Made by a program: the position numbers and the translations under genes. The notes beneath the pieces were generated by a model. It was not told the origin of the DNA. It did not search any database and saw only the letters and a list, made by a program, of their open reading frames with translations. A stretch of DNA of 64,000 nt from positions 57,079,001 through 57,143,000 of the forward strand of contig CANTUV010000033.1 of NCBI GenBank assembly GCA_947685225.1. The letters are read 5' to 3'. This document shows positions 22,222-34,600 of the stretch, one piece after another. Positions within the stretch are counted from its first letter, which is position 1; every line of letters starts with the position of its first letter. The stretch is from Garcia nutans. Lineage: Eukaryota; Streptophyta; Magnoliopsida; Malpighiales; Euphorbiaceae.

Positions 22222-25200
22222 CTAATCTCGTGCGCGCAGTGCGAATATAAATTTTTTATTATGTTATAAAAATTTATTTGTATATATGATATTTTATAGT
22301 TATATATTGATAATTTATTAAATATATATTATTTTATTTTTATATATTAATAATTTTAATTATTAAATTTTAAATTTTACATAATTAATAATTATTAGTA
22401 TAATTATATGTGATAAAATTAAAATATTAATAATTTTATATAATAAATTATAATATATAAATAGGTAAATAACTATAACACATATTATTATTATATTGTA
22501 TATATACATTACATAATAATATACTTTTTATTTATTTTTTAATTTTTGTCAATAAATTTCTTATATATATATAATATTTTATCTTTATATATTAATAATT
22601 TATTAAATATATTATTTTTTATTTTTAAATATATTAAACATTTTAATTAAAAATTTATTAAAATTTATTAAAATTTATTAAATATATAATTTTTTTATTT
22701 TCATATATTAATAGTTTTAGTTAAAATATTTATTAATAATTTATTAAATTTATTACATATATGAAGTTTAAGCTTTATATATTAATATTTGTAATTAATA
22801 AATTTATATTAATAATTTATTAAACATATAAGTTTTTTATTTTTATGTATTAATAATTCTAAATATTAATAATTTATTAAATATATTACTTTTATCTTAA
22901 CTTAAATTATTATTAATATTTTATTAAATATATGATCTTTTTTATTCATTTATTGATAAATATTTTTGCAGAATGTAATAAATATCATTTCTTTCACATT
23001 ATGCATATATGTATTTTATTGCACTATATAATAATATCATTTTTCTTGATTTATGCATATATATATATATATATTAAATATAGATTAGAAATGTCAACTA
23101 TTATATTTTTTTATTGTTTAATGTGTTAATTTAAATTTTAAAAATATATAATTATTATTATAAATAAATTATTTAATTTTTAATTAATTTATTATGAATG
23201 TTAAGAGTTCTATATTTTTTAATTTTTTAAAATTTTAAAAATATAATTATATTATTAAATTATATTAATATGTAATTAATTTATAAAAAATAAAAGTCAT
23301 AAATATAATTTATTAATTATTAAATTTTAAATTTTAAAAAAGTATTAAAATTACAAAATGTAAGTTAGCCTTTTTTTTTAATTTGATAATGTGTGAGTGT
23401 AAATATATATATTTATTATAAATGTCAAAAATTATATATTTTATTTTTAAATTTTTTAAATTTCTAAAATATATAAATTAATTATTATTATTATAAATTA
23501 ATTATTTAATTTATAATTAATTTATATATTTTCTAACCTTTAAATTTTATAATTAAATATACTATTAAATTATATTAATATATAATTAATTTCTATTTTA
23601 TAAAAAATATATATTATTGTTTTTTTAATTTTTAAAAATATATAAATTAATCATTATCACAAGTAAATTAATTAATTTATTAAGAAAGTTAAGAGACTTA
23701 CAGAGCCACCTATTTTTTTAACTTTTCAAATTCCTTAAAAAATATATAAATATATCAATAATATTTAATTATATTAATGTGTAATTAATTTTTTAAAAAA
23801 TTAAAAATCATAAATATAATTTATTTAATTTATATTATGAAATTAAATTAACGTCTATTTATGAAATATATATAATCTATTTAACTTTCATATTTCATAT
23901 ATATTACTAAAATAAAATAAAAATTAACTAAAAAGAAAAAAATAAGCGAGCATTATTTTAAAAAATTTATAATATGTCACCATTTCAAGATTTCTTATAT
24001 AAATATTAACTTTCATATTTTATATAAATTATTAAAATAAAGTAAAAATTAATTAAAAAGAAAAAAATAAGAGAGCATTATGTTCAAAAATTTATTATGT
24101 GTCACCATTTTAAGACCTCTTCCATTATTAGCTTTTATAAATAATATAGATATTGATAATCCAGACATAAATATATTATTAAATTATATTAATATATAAT
24201 TAATTTATGTTTTATTATTTATTTTTAAAATTTTAAAAATATATAAATTAATTATTATTTAAAATTAATTAATTAATTTATTAAGAAGGTTAATCAATAA
24301 TTTTTAATTATATATATGGGTAATTAATATTTAGAAAATTAAAAGTCATAAATATAATTTATTTAATTAATATTATGAAATTATATTAATATATAGTTAT
24401 TTAATAGAAGGCTAATAGTTACAATATAATAAATATTAAAATTTATATTTTTTTATAAATTATTAAAACTAAATAAAAATCAATTAAAAAAATAAGAGAA
24501 CGTTGTTTTAAAAAATTGGTTATATTGATGGTGTATTACCGTTTTAATATTTTTTTTTATTTTGGCTTTTATTTTTAAAATTTTTAAAAATATATAAATT
24601 AATTAATTATTTATTTATTTATTTATTTATTAGTAAGGTTAAGAGTCATATTTTTAAAAACTTTTCAAATTTTTTAAATATATATATAAATTAATCAATA
24701 ATATTTAATTATATACATGGTTAATTAATTTTTAAAAAATTAAAATTTACAAATATATTTCTTTCTTGGCTTATATATATATAATATATTAGCCTTTTAT
24801 TTTATGTATATATAATATATAAGCTTTTAAATATATAAGACTTTTATTTTTATATATTAATAATTCTAAATATTAATAATCTATTAAATATATTACTTTT
24901 ATCTTAATTTAAATTATTATTAATATTTTATTAAATATATGTTATTTTATATTTATTTATTGATAAATATTGTTACGGAATGTAATAAATATTATTTCTT
25001 TGATATTATGCATATATGTATTTTATAACACTATATAATACTATTATTTTTTTTGACTTATACACACACATATATATATATATTAAATATATATTAGAAA
25101 TGTCAACTATTATATTTTTTATTATTTAATTTTTAAATTTTAAAAATATATGAATTAATTATTATTATTATTATAAATAAATTATTTAATTTATAATTAA

Positions 25201-26989
25201 TTTATTATGAATGTTAAGAGTTTAATATTTTTAAATTTTTAAATTTTTTAAAAAATATAAATATATTATTAAATTATATTAATATGGAATTACTTTATAT
25301 AAAATTAAAAGTCACAAATATAATTTATTAATTATTAAATTTTAAAAAATTATTAAAATTAAATGTAAGTTAGCCTTTTTTTTTTAAATTTGATAATATG
25401 CATGTGTGTGTATATGTATTATGAATGTCAAAAATTATATATTTTATTTTTAAATTTTTTAAATTTCTAAAATATATAAATTAATTATTATTATAAATTA
25501 ATTATTTAATTTATAATTAATTTATATATTTTTAACCTTTAAAATTTATAATTAAATATACTATTAAATTATATTAATATATAATTAATTTCTATTTTAT
25601 AAAATATATATATTTTATTATTTTTTAATTTTTAAAAATATATAATTAATCATTATCATAAGTAAACTATTTAATTTATTAAGAAGGGTAAGAGTCTTAT
25701 AGAGCCACCTATTTTTTTAACTTTTCAAATTTCTTAAAAAATATATAAATATATCAATAATATTTAATTATATTAATGTGTAATTAATTTTTAAAAAATT
25801 AAAGACATAAATATGATTTATTTAATTTATATTATGAAATTATATTAACGTCTATTTATTTAATAGAAGACTAATAGTCACAATATAAAAAATATTAACT
25901 TTCATATTTTATATAAATTATTAAAATAAAATAAAATTAATTAAAAAAATAAAATAAGAGTGCATTATTTTAAAAAATTTATAATGTGTCACCATTTCAA
26001 AATTTCTTTTATAAATATTAACTTTCACATTTTATATAAATTATTAAAATAAAATAAAAATTAATTAAAAAAATAAGAGAACATTATTTTAAAAAATTTA
26101 TTATGTGTCACTATTTCAAAACTTCTTCCATTATTGGCTTTTATATATACTATAGATATAGATAATATAGATATATATATAATATAAATATATTATTAAA
26201 TTATATTAATGTATAATTAATTTATATTTTATTATTTATTTTTAATTTTTTAAAAATATATAAATTAATCATTATTCAAAATTAATTAATTAATTAATTA
26301 AGAAGGTTAATCAATAATTTTTAATTATATATCTGGGTAATTAATTTTTAGAAAATTAAAAGTCATAAATATAATTTATTTAATTAATATTATGAAATTA
26401 TATTAATGTGTAGTTATTTAATAGAAGGCAAATAGTCACAATATAATAAATATTAAATTTTATATTTTATATAAATTATTAAAACTAAATAAAAATTAAT
26501 CAAAAAGAAAAAATATGAGAGAGCATTATTTTAAAAATTGACGATGTATCACAATTTCAAGATTTCTTTTATTCTTGATTTTTATTTTTTAAAATTTTAA
26601 AAATATATAAATTAATCATTACTATTAACTAATTAATTTATTAATAAGGTTAAGCGCCATATTTTAAAAAACTTTTCAAATTTCTTAAATATATATATAT
26701 ATATAAATTAATCAATAATATTTAATTATATACATGGTTAATTAATTTTTAAAAAATTAAAAGTCATAAATATAATTTATTTAATTAATATTATGAAATT
26801 ATATTAATATGTAGTTATTCAATAGAAGATTAATAGTCACAATATAATAAATATTAAATATTATATTATATAAATTATTAAAATTAAATAAAAAATAAGA
26901 GAGTATTATCTTAAAAAATTGATGATGTGTCATTATTTTAAATTTTTTTTTATTTTTGACTTTTAATCCTTTTATATATATAATATAGA
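22222..26989 (-). mobile_element. AT-rich Helitron-like block
   Basis: Read on the minus strand, the right boundary begins TCTATATTATATATATAAAAGG after an A. The left boundary ends GCACTGCGCGCACGAGATTAG before a T, with a short GC hairpin (CGC-ACT-GCG). These are the layout and target preference of a Helitron, although the last four bases are TTAG rather than the usual CTRR. The interior is extremely AT-rich, has no coding content and is built of repeats. Further Helitron-5'-like sequences (TATATAAAAGCCAATAATGGAAG and similar) occur inside near 24120-24160 and 26125-26165, so it may be several related elements nested or tandemly arranged. It lies between AKR1 and AKR2. Confidence 0.45.
22825..26790. 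repeat. Diverged tandem duplication with a period near 2.0 kb
   Basis: Many landmarks recur about 2000 bp apart: GAATGTAATAAATAT at 22971 and 24978, AGAGCCACCTATTTTTTTAA at 23702 and 25701, and AAGAAGGTTAATCAATAATT near 24292 and 26300. A shorter sub-repeat (AAGAGNNCATTATTTTAAAAAATT plus GTGTCACCATTTCAA) occurs at least seven times (near 23946, 24072, 24494, 25960, 26076, 26516 and 26895). Copies differ by many substitutions and small indels, so this is an old duplication. Confidence 0.75.
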
Positions 26990-27555
26990 TACAAATGTTA
27001 TTCATAGCTTGATTAGAATCTAGATAATTTTTAAGAATATATTATCATATTGTATTGATATAATTAAATTTATTTATAAACCGAATTTGATTTTTAAAAA
27101 ATATTAAATAATCTTACAAATTCTAATTTTAAAAAGTTATTCCATCGCTAAATATAATTTTTACATTAATTGAAATTTAATGATTGACCTCTAATTATAA
27201 ACATGGCTTAATTGAAGCATCGGATGTTTTCATAATTACTCTCTTTGTCTTAACAAAATCATTATTTTTAACTTATATACAGCGATTAAAAAATTTTAAA
27301 AATTTTAAAAATTATATAAATTATTTTAAATTAATTAAAATGTATTCATTAATTAATTTAATAATAATAAAAATATAGTTAAAAAAATTAAATAATTTTT
27401 AATAATTATATAAAGTGATAATTTTAAGAAAAAATGGTAATTTTAATAGGATATATGTATCTATAAATATTTTCAAAAGTGAGTATTGTACTTTGAAGGA
27501 AGGAGTATCTTTTTCGTAGAATTTTGAGTAATAACGCCTATATGTAATTTTTTCT
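26990..27555. other. AT-rich spacer before the AKR2 promoter
   Basis: I see no gene or structured RNA here. Homology to the AKR1 5' flank begins around 27540. Confidence 0.55.
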
Positions 27556-27908
27556 ACGGTGACAGTTAAAATAATTGACGAATTGGCAAATAACAACGGA
27601 GGACATACTTGTCTAATAGTTCACAACTCATGACGGAAGGTGGGAAGAAAATAGCTCACCGAAGGCCACTCAAATTTCTAATATCCTCTCCCTCGAATAT
27701 TGAGATGTCGTATTGATTATCAGATTTCCTGATCAACTGTTCTTGCATTTGTGACACATGATCATCCCTTATTATATATTCGATCAAATTTACACGTGAC
27801 ATGTGATCATGCGTCAATTGGTTCGTTTTATCCTCAACTTTCCAGCTCTATAGACTGTATATTATGTGAAAGAGTGACAGTTCGATCGAAGCATAGTAAT
27901 CGAGAAAG
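27556..27908 (+). promoter_or_regulatory. AKR2 promoter
   Basis: The region is homologous to the AKR1 promoter. It has a CACGTG G-box (27793-27798), the core of ABA-responsive and bZIP/bHLH sites, a TGCGTCA motif (27810-27816) and a TATA-like TATATTA (27859-27865) about 45 bp before the ATG. The G-box is the clearest difference from AKR1. Regulation by bZIP factors is inference. Confidence 0.5.
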
Positions 27909-30626
27909 ATGGCAGATCAGAACCAGAGAGCTGTAATTCCAAGAGTGAAACTGGGTAATCATGGATTTGAGGTGAAACCCATTTCATTTTCTGCAATTAT
28001 AATTTTGATTGTTTGTGTTGCCCTTTTGCCATTTGTTTACTGATGGATAAAGAATCTTTTTTCTTTCAAATCAGAAATTGCAAAATACAAAAATAATTAA
28101 TTGATTTTGAAAGTGTTGATTAATTAAATCCTCTTTCTATTCCATCAGTGGAAATCCAAAAAGTGGAAATCCAAAAACTTTTTTTTTTAAAGTTCTTATC
28201 TTCTACTGTTTCCTTATGCTTTTTCCTCTTTATGTATGGTGTTATTCTTTGTGTCTGAATTTAATGGGAATGTCAAATGAATTGAATTCTGTAAAATATT
28301 AGTTTCCAAACTGGGGGATAAAGTTGAATAGAATTTTTTACGCCTTACTGTGAGGGAAGCGGGAATTTATGCATGCCAGAGAAGGGAAATGTGGATGATC
28401 TTCTCATGCTTTTATGTGTTCATTGACTTTTTCAGGTATCAAAGTTAGGCTTTGGATGTATGGGGCTTTCTGGTGGATATAATGCCCCTGTCCCTGAAGA
28501 GGTTGGCATTTCAATTATTAAGGAAGCATTTGATAGAGGAATTACATTTTTTGACACAGCTGATGTTTATGGACCTCACACCAATGAAATCTTGGTTGGG
28601 AAGGCAAGTGTCAAAATATCCTATTTTGTTTTATTTTTTTAGTTCAAATCCTCAGAATTTGAAGATTTTGGCTGGTTGCAAAGTAATAATGTGCTATGAT
28701 CCATACTCATAAAAAGTGATAAAAGTGCCGGATTTGAAATTTCTCGACTAGTTTTATATTTAACTGGTTGGTTTTATATTTAACTGGTTAATTATGTACT
28801 CCCTTTTGTTTTTCTTCTTATACATTGTCAGGTTGTTAGTTTTCTTATTCTAGTGGACTAGTCGCTTGTGTAGATGCGTTCAATTGTTGAATGCTACAAC
28901 CATATTGCATTGGATGCATTTCATTAATTTCAAGGCACAAAAACTCATGGATGAGGTTTTCCATCACTGAGCAGGTGATGTTTTTGCCCACTTATTAATG
29001 GGTTCATTTGTGTTGTGAACTAAATGAGGGTAAGCCATGACCAAAAAGAATTGTGGAAAGAAAGAGCATAGGTTCACAACCATGTAGTATAAGGAAACCA
29101 AACACATTTAAGTGAGAGAGAAGCCTGTTAAGAAGTACTGCAAACACAAAGCAAGAAGTCTTTTGCTCTGGCATGAAATTGAAGTAGATCTGATATACCA
29201 TCAAGTATTTTCATTTTTACTTACTACAAGTCAGACTCTACAATACTTATGTATTGCAGGCACTAAAACAACTGCCTAGAGAAAAGATCCAGTTGGCCAC
29301 AAAGTTTGGTATTGTTATCCAGAAATTTGATTATGGAGGTGCTTCTGTTAAGGGAACTCCTGAATATGTTCGTGCATGTTGTGAGGCTAGCCTAAAGCGT
29401 CTTGACACAGAATATATCGATCTCTATTATCAGCATCGAATAGACACTTCAGTACCAATAGAGGAAACTGTATGGCACTGTTTTTTCCCCTTATTTCAGA
29501 AACAATTCAAATTGATGGCTTGCATCCTCTATTTTGAAGGAAATTGTATAGATCCCATATCTTGTTATTTCTGATTAAAAATTAAACTTTGGGATGTAGA
29601 TGGGAGAACTCAAGAAGTTAGTGGAAGAAGGAAAAATTAAGTACATTGGATTATCTGAGGCAGGCCCTGACACGATAAAGAGAGCACATGCTGTTCATCC
29701 CATTACTGCAGTGCAAATGGAATGGTCACTTTGGACTCGTGACATTGAGGAAGAAGTAATTCCACTTTGCAGGTATTTTTGTACTCTGTGATTTCCAAGT
29801 ATAAATTGATTTATAAATGAAAAAAGAACCTTGATCTCCTATATATGGGGTCTTCCTGGAACTAGCTAATTGCATAATTTTGTTTTTTCAATTCATTTCT
29901 TTCTCTTTTGAAAATCTTGTTCTGTCCACATTCTTTTACTATATACGAGGGTACTTGACAAAAAATGCAGGGAACTTGGAATTGCCGTAGTTGCTTATAG
30001 CCCTCTTGGTCGGGGTTTTTTTGGTGGAAAAGCTGCTGTGGAGAGTTTGTATTCAGAAAGTTCACTGGTACGTGTATTTGTTAAACAGTTAATACTTGAA
30101 TACTCTTACAAACTGAGCTTTACACTTTTTTTTTTCATGGCAATACCTGTTTCTTGTTGCATATTTGAATGAATGTACTTGGTAACTGATTAAAGACTTA
30201 CTTTGGTTTATTTTCAGAAAAATCATCCAAGGTTTACTGAAGAAAATATTGAAAAGAACAAGGTGTTTTATGCTCGAATAGAAAATTTGGCTAAAAAATA
30301 TGGAGCCACTCCTGCTCAGCTTGCTCTTGCATGGGTTCTCAATCAAGGGGATGATGTGGTTCCCATCCCTGGTGAGTGAGCGTCTTATTTAATTTTAATT
30401 TACGCCTTATAGTGATTTGCTAATCTCTCCTCCTTCAAATTCATTAGGGACAACTAAGATTAAAAATCTGGTTGACAACATTGAAGCACTGAGAATCAAG
30501 TTGACAAAAGAGGAGTTGAAGGAGATCTCTGATGCAGTCCCTATTGATGAAGTATCCGGCGTTCGATCTTTCAATTTCAAGCAGACCTTTAAGTTTTCTA
30601 ATACACCACTACCTAAAAGTGCCTAG
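27909..30626 (+). CDS. Aldo-keto reductase AKR2 (ATB2/perakine-reductase type), intact
   Basis: Seven exons (27909-27971, 28436-28603, 29260-29469, 29600-29772, 29971-30067, 30218-30371, 30448-30626) join to a 347-residue protein, the usual length for this family. The enzyme should be a cytosolic, NADPH-dependent TIM-barrel oxidoreductase acting on aldehydes or ketones. The tetrad is visible as Asp61 and Tyr66 (FFDTADVYG), Lys92 (LATKFG) and His136 (YYQHRID). The cofactor-side motif WSLWTRDIEEEVIPLCRELGI and a C-terminal NTPLP are present. All introns are GT-AG except intron 2, whose donor is GC in a strong context (AAG/GCAAGT). The start MADQNQRA fits the family. This is the best-preserved gene of the AKR1/AKR2 pair. 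The substrate cannot be told from sequence. Confidence 0.92.
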
Positions 30627-31513
30627 GCAACAACCTGATATGCATACCAGTAGGAGCAAGTTGGTGAAATACATCAGTGAACAAGGAAATTTTCTCTTGA
30701 ATTGATTTACAATAATAGTTCCATTTTTAGTTATCAAATTCAGATGTACTGTAACTGTAGGAAGCATAATGTTAAAATAATTATGTGAATTCTTAATGTG
30801 GAATATAAATAAATTAATAAAACTTTTTATTGTTAGGCACATCTGGTGGAAATTTTGCATTAGTAATTTATTATATGAACTTTATAAGGTCAAATAAAAA
30901 AGGAAATTCATGACATTAACAGGAAAAGGCAAGTATGGATTTTCAGATGTACGGAAAACGGAAGATACCATTAACCGGTACCTTATAAGAGTTACAAGTC
31001 GAACAACAGATTGAGAAATGTAACAAAGACAGCTTATGGAATTTCTTGATTTACTGCTAAAATTTCTTAATCCTATTCTACATATTGCATATCATTTTTA
31101 AAACGACCAACAGATTACAGATCCTATAAACTAAGAAACGGTCCGCGAATTGTTATTCTGTTCCAGCCGATCAAAAGACAATTATTTGATTTATTTCAGA
31201 TTTTCAGTTATGAAAACGACAGGCTTCTCCTTGATTCCAGTTAGAAACAGGGTTTTACGCTGTATCCAAAAACGACAACGCTTTTTGTCCGTATTTGAGC
31301 ATGGCGCGTTCTCCACCATATATCATTCCTCTTTTCTTGTCTTACACCACGACTTGCCGTGTTCTGGGGGTAAAGAAAAGGGTTCAATTTGATTAAAAAA
31401 ATTTTGGGAATAATTTTGGCTGTTGGTGAACACGCCTTTTCTTCTGTTCAATATGGAAGAACAAAGCGGGAATTTTGTACTTGAATTAATTACCGTGTCC
31501 CACCGACAGCCTG
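30627..31513. other. AKR2 3' flank and spacer to AKR3
   Basis: About 280 bp after the stop match the AKR1 3' flank. The stretch 31231-31368 is the homologue of 22037-22184. No gene is recognised; short open frames here have no known relatives. Confidence 0.6.
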
Positions 31514-31589
31514 GCACTAGTGGGCTAGTGGTAGAATAGTATCCTGTCACCGTATAAACCCCGGTTCGATTTGCGTTGCGTCTGGTGCG
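31514..31589 (+). pseudogene. tRNA-Gly pseudogene upstream of AKR3
   Basis: The sequence matches the intact tRNA-Gly(GCC) at 37149-37219 over the acceptor and D-arm (TAGTGGTAGAATAGTA). The anticodon triplet reads GTC instead of GCC, the anticodon stem is mismatched, and the T-arm is broken by substitutions and about 5 inserted bases. The acceptor stem can still pair (GCACTAG with CTGGTGC). It lies about 70 bp before the AKR3 start, in the position the intact tRNA holds before AKR4. Confidence 0.85.
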
Positions 31590-31657
31590 TTGTGGTTTTA
31601 ATTTTTTTAACCGTTTGACCGAAAAGAAAAGGAAGATTTTTGCATTGCAGATAAACA

Positions 31658-34600
31658 ATGGCAGAGGTGAAGAACTTCCAACTTCCAAAGGTGAAACTGG
31701 GTACCCAAGGACTCGAGGTAAAACCACACTTCTCTTAAATCCCATTTCTATTTTCAGATAAAGCATGAGGCTTTGCTTGTAAAAATATCATTTTCTGCAC
31801 ATCTTTTCTTTGATAATAATGTTATTGATAGTATATCTAACATTTTGATTGAACTGGTACACACCATCTCTGTTAAGATGAATAGTTGAATATCTATGTG
31901 TCTCTTTAGTGCCTGTTAAATTGTGACTGAAAAAGTTGTTGGCTTAGATGCAAAATTTTTTTACTCAATTTTTTTATGCAATTGATACTGGTTGACGATA
32001 ATTGCTCAGTCTAACTTTTATATTAATATCTTAAAATTGATCCTATCTAGTATAGCATAAATGATCCCACTGATTTTCTGTAAATGGGATTTTCTTGATT
32101 GATGCATCTAAGTGGGTTTGATCTAGAAGCACAAAGCCATTGAATTTTTCAACGCATCCTGATTCCAGGGTGAATTGGTGGTGGTTTATAAAAGATACAA
32201 AAAAGGGGTAATCATTTTCTGCACATCTTTTCTTTGATAATAATGTTATTGATAGTATATCTAACATTTTGATTGAACTGGTACACACCATCTCTGTTAA
32301 GATGAATAGTTGAATATCTATGTGTCTCTTTAGTGCCTGTTAAATTGTGACTGAAAAAGTTGTTGGCTTAGATGCAAAATTTTTTTACTCAATTTTTTTA
32401 TGCAATTGATACTGGTTGACGATAATTGCTCAGTCTAACTTTTATATTAATATCTTAAAATTGATCCTATCTAGTATAGCATAAATGATCCCACTGATTT
32501 TCTTTAAATGGGATTTTCTTGATTGATGCATCTAAGTGGGTTTGATCTAGAAGCACAAAGCCATTGAATTTTTCAACGCATCCTGATTCCAGGGTGAATT
32601 GGTGGTGGTTTATAAAAGATACAAAAAAGGGGTAATATTGAAGGCAAATTTGTGGTCTTCTAGTTTCTGGTTACCTTAGAATTATATTATATATCAATAA
32701 CTTTATTAGAGGCTTGAATTAATCTTTTCCTTAAAAAGTCATGAAGGTGCTTGGGTTTTAAAGTTCAAAATTACAGTCTTCTTCGAAAAAAAATTAGATA
32801 ATATCTTTTGTTAATATTTGTATGTTACACCCTCCTAAATTTGTATCCTCTGCAGGTTTCAAAGTTGGGGTTTGGATGCATGGGCTTAAGTGGAGTGTAC
32901 AATTCTCCAGTCTCAGATGAGGATGGAATCTCAATATTGAAGGATGCCTTCAGTAAGGGAATAACATTTTTTGATACAGCAGATGTATATGGAGCCCATG
33001 CTAATGAAATTCTTGTTGGAAAGGTACATCCTTAATTTTCTTGCAATTTTATCAAGTTATTGACATACTAGCTGTTAACCCCAAAATGCTCTTATGAACT
33101 TGTCTTCATGATACTGAATTGAGGAGACAACCCCATCGGATTATTGGCATATTTTTCAGGCCTTGAAGCAATTACCAAGAGAAAAAATTCAGTTAGCCAC
33201 TAAGTTTGGTATTGTTAGATTTGAACTTCCTCGTATGATAGTGGATGGTAGTCCTGAGTATGTACGGTCATGTTGTGAGGGTAGCTTGAAGCGCCTTGGA
33301 GTCGATTACATTGATCTGTATTATCAGCACCGGGTGGACACATCTGTGCCTATTGAGGAAACTGTATGTTATTCCCATCCTTTAGCTACCAGACATCTGC
33401 CATTTCTTCTGCAATGTTGTACAAATATTTTATATTTACATTTCTTGCACATTTGTTATTCTAATTTCTTGAATGCAGATGAGTGAACTTAAAAAACTGG
33501 TGGAAGAGGGGAAAATCAAGTACATTGGGCTATCAGAAGCCAGTCCAGACACAATTAGGAGAGCGCATGCCGTTCATCCTGTCACAGCCGTACAAATGGA
33601 ATGGTCTCTTTGGACTCGAGATATTGAGGAAGAGATTGTTCCCCTTTGCAGGTTTGAATCCTGTCATGTTTACTAAATTGCTATCCTAAGCTAAGTTCGC
33701 CAATAATCCCATTTGAAGAAAAACCTTTTGAGAAATTATAGTGACAAAAGCCTTCACAGAAACTATGGCCTTTTTCTTTATTGTCTTATAGAATCATGTT
33801 CGCACCAATATGCTGGGAATAATACGCATTGATATTTTGTCCGATTTCCTATATATTCTAACATGTTTTGCAGAATTATGAAAGTGCTTTCTTGGTGCAC
33901 TCTTGCAGGGAGCTTGGCATTGGAATTGTTCCATACAGTCCTCTTGGGCATGGTTTTTTTGCTGGCAAAGCAATCGTGGAAAGTTTGCCTGCAAATAGCT
34001 TGTTGGTATGTGCTCTATTAATATATCAATCACTATATGCTAATCCTTCTTAAAATTTCTCCACTTTCTTTTTTGGTTAGCCAGGGAAGAAAGTTCTGAG
34101 TAGCCACTCAGAAATACAATTCTGTTGAAAGATGTTTCTTTGAAGTTGTTAAATTAATGTAATTGGTTATCTTTTCCTTTAGTAATAACCTTTAGATAAT
34201 TGGAGTTTTTTCAAGCATCTCTTCCTATGTTTGAGAAGAGAAAATCATTTACTTTCACTTTCTTTGTTGCTTTCATAAGGGTACACATCCTCGATTTCAA
34301 GCAGAGAACTTAGAGAAAAACAAAAGGATCTACCGTCGATTGGAAAACCTTGCTAGGGAGCACCGATATTCTCCATCTCAGTTAGCATTAGCTTGGCTTC
34401 TCCAACAAGGGGAAGATGTTGTGCCAATTCCTGGTTAGTTTCTTTTTGTTTTCCTCTTCCCTAGTTTAAAGCATCTTATATTTTTCTGCAACAATAGTCA
34501 AAAAATAAAATGCAAGTAAAACTAGCAAATAAGGTTCTAAAATGATTTTAAAGATACAGTTTAGCATAAATATCTCCTGAAACGGAGATGAACTTGAACT

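Noticed and set aside
22222..26989. Repeats considered as a CRISPR array or centromeric satellite
   Set aside because: The units are long, diverged and without regular spacers, so not CRISPR. Two units are too few to call a centromeric satellite.
31323..31766. 147-codon open frame on the minus strand
   Set aside because: It is antisense to the tRNA pseudogene and AKR3 exon 1; the frame is open by chance.
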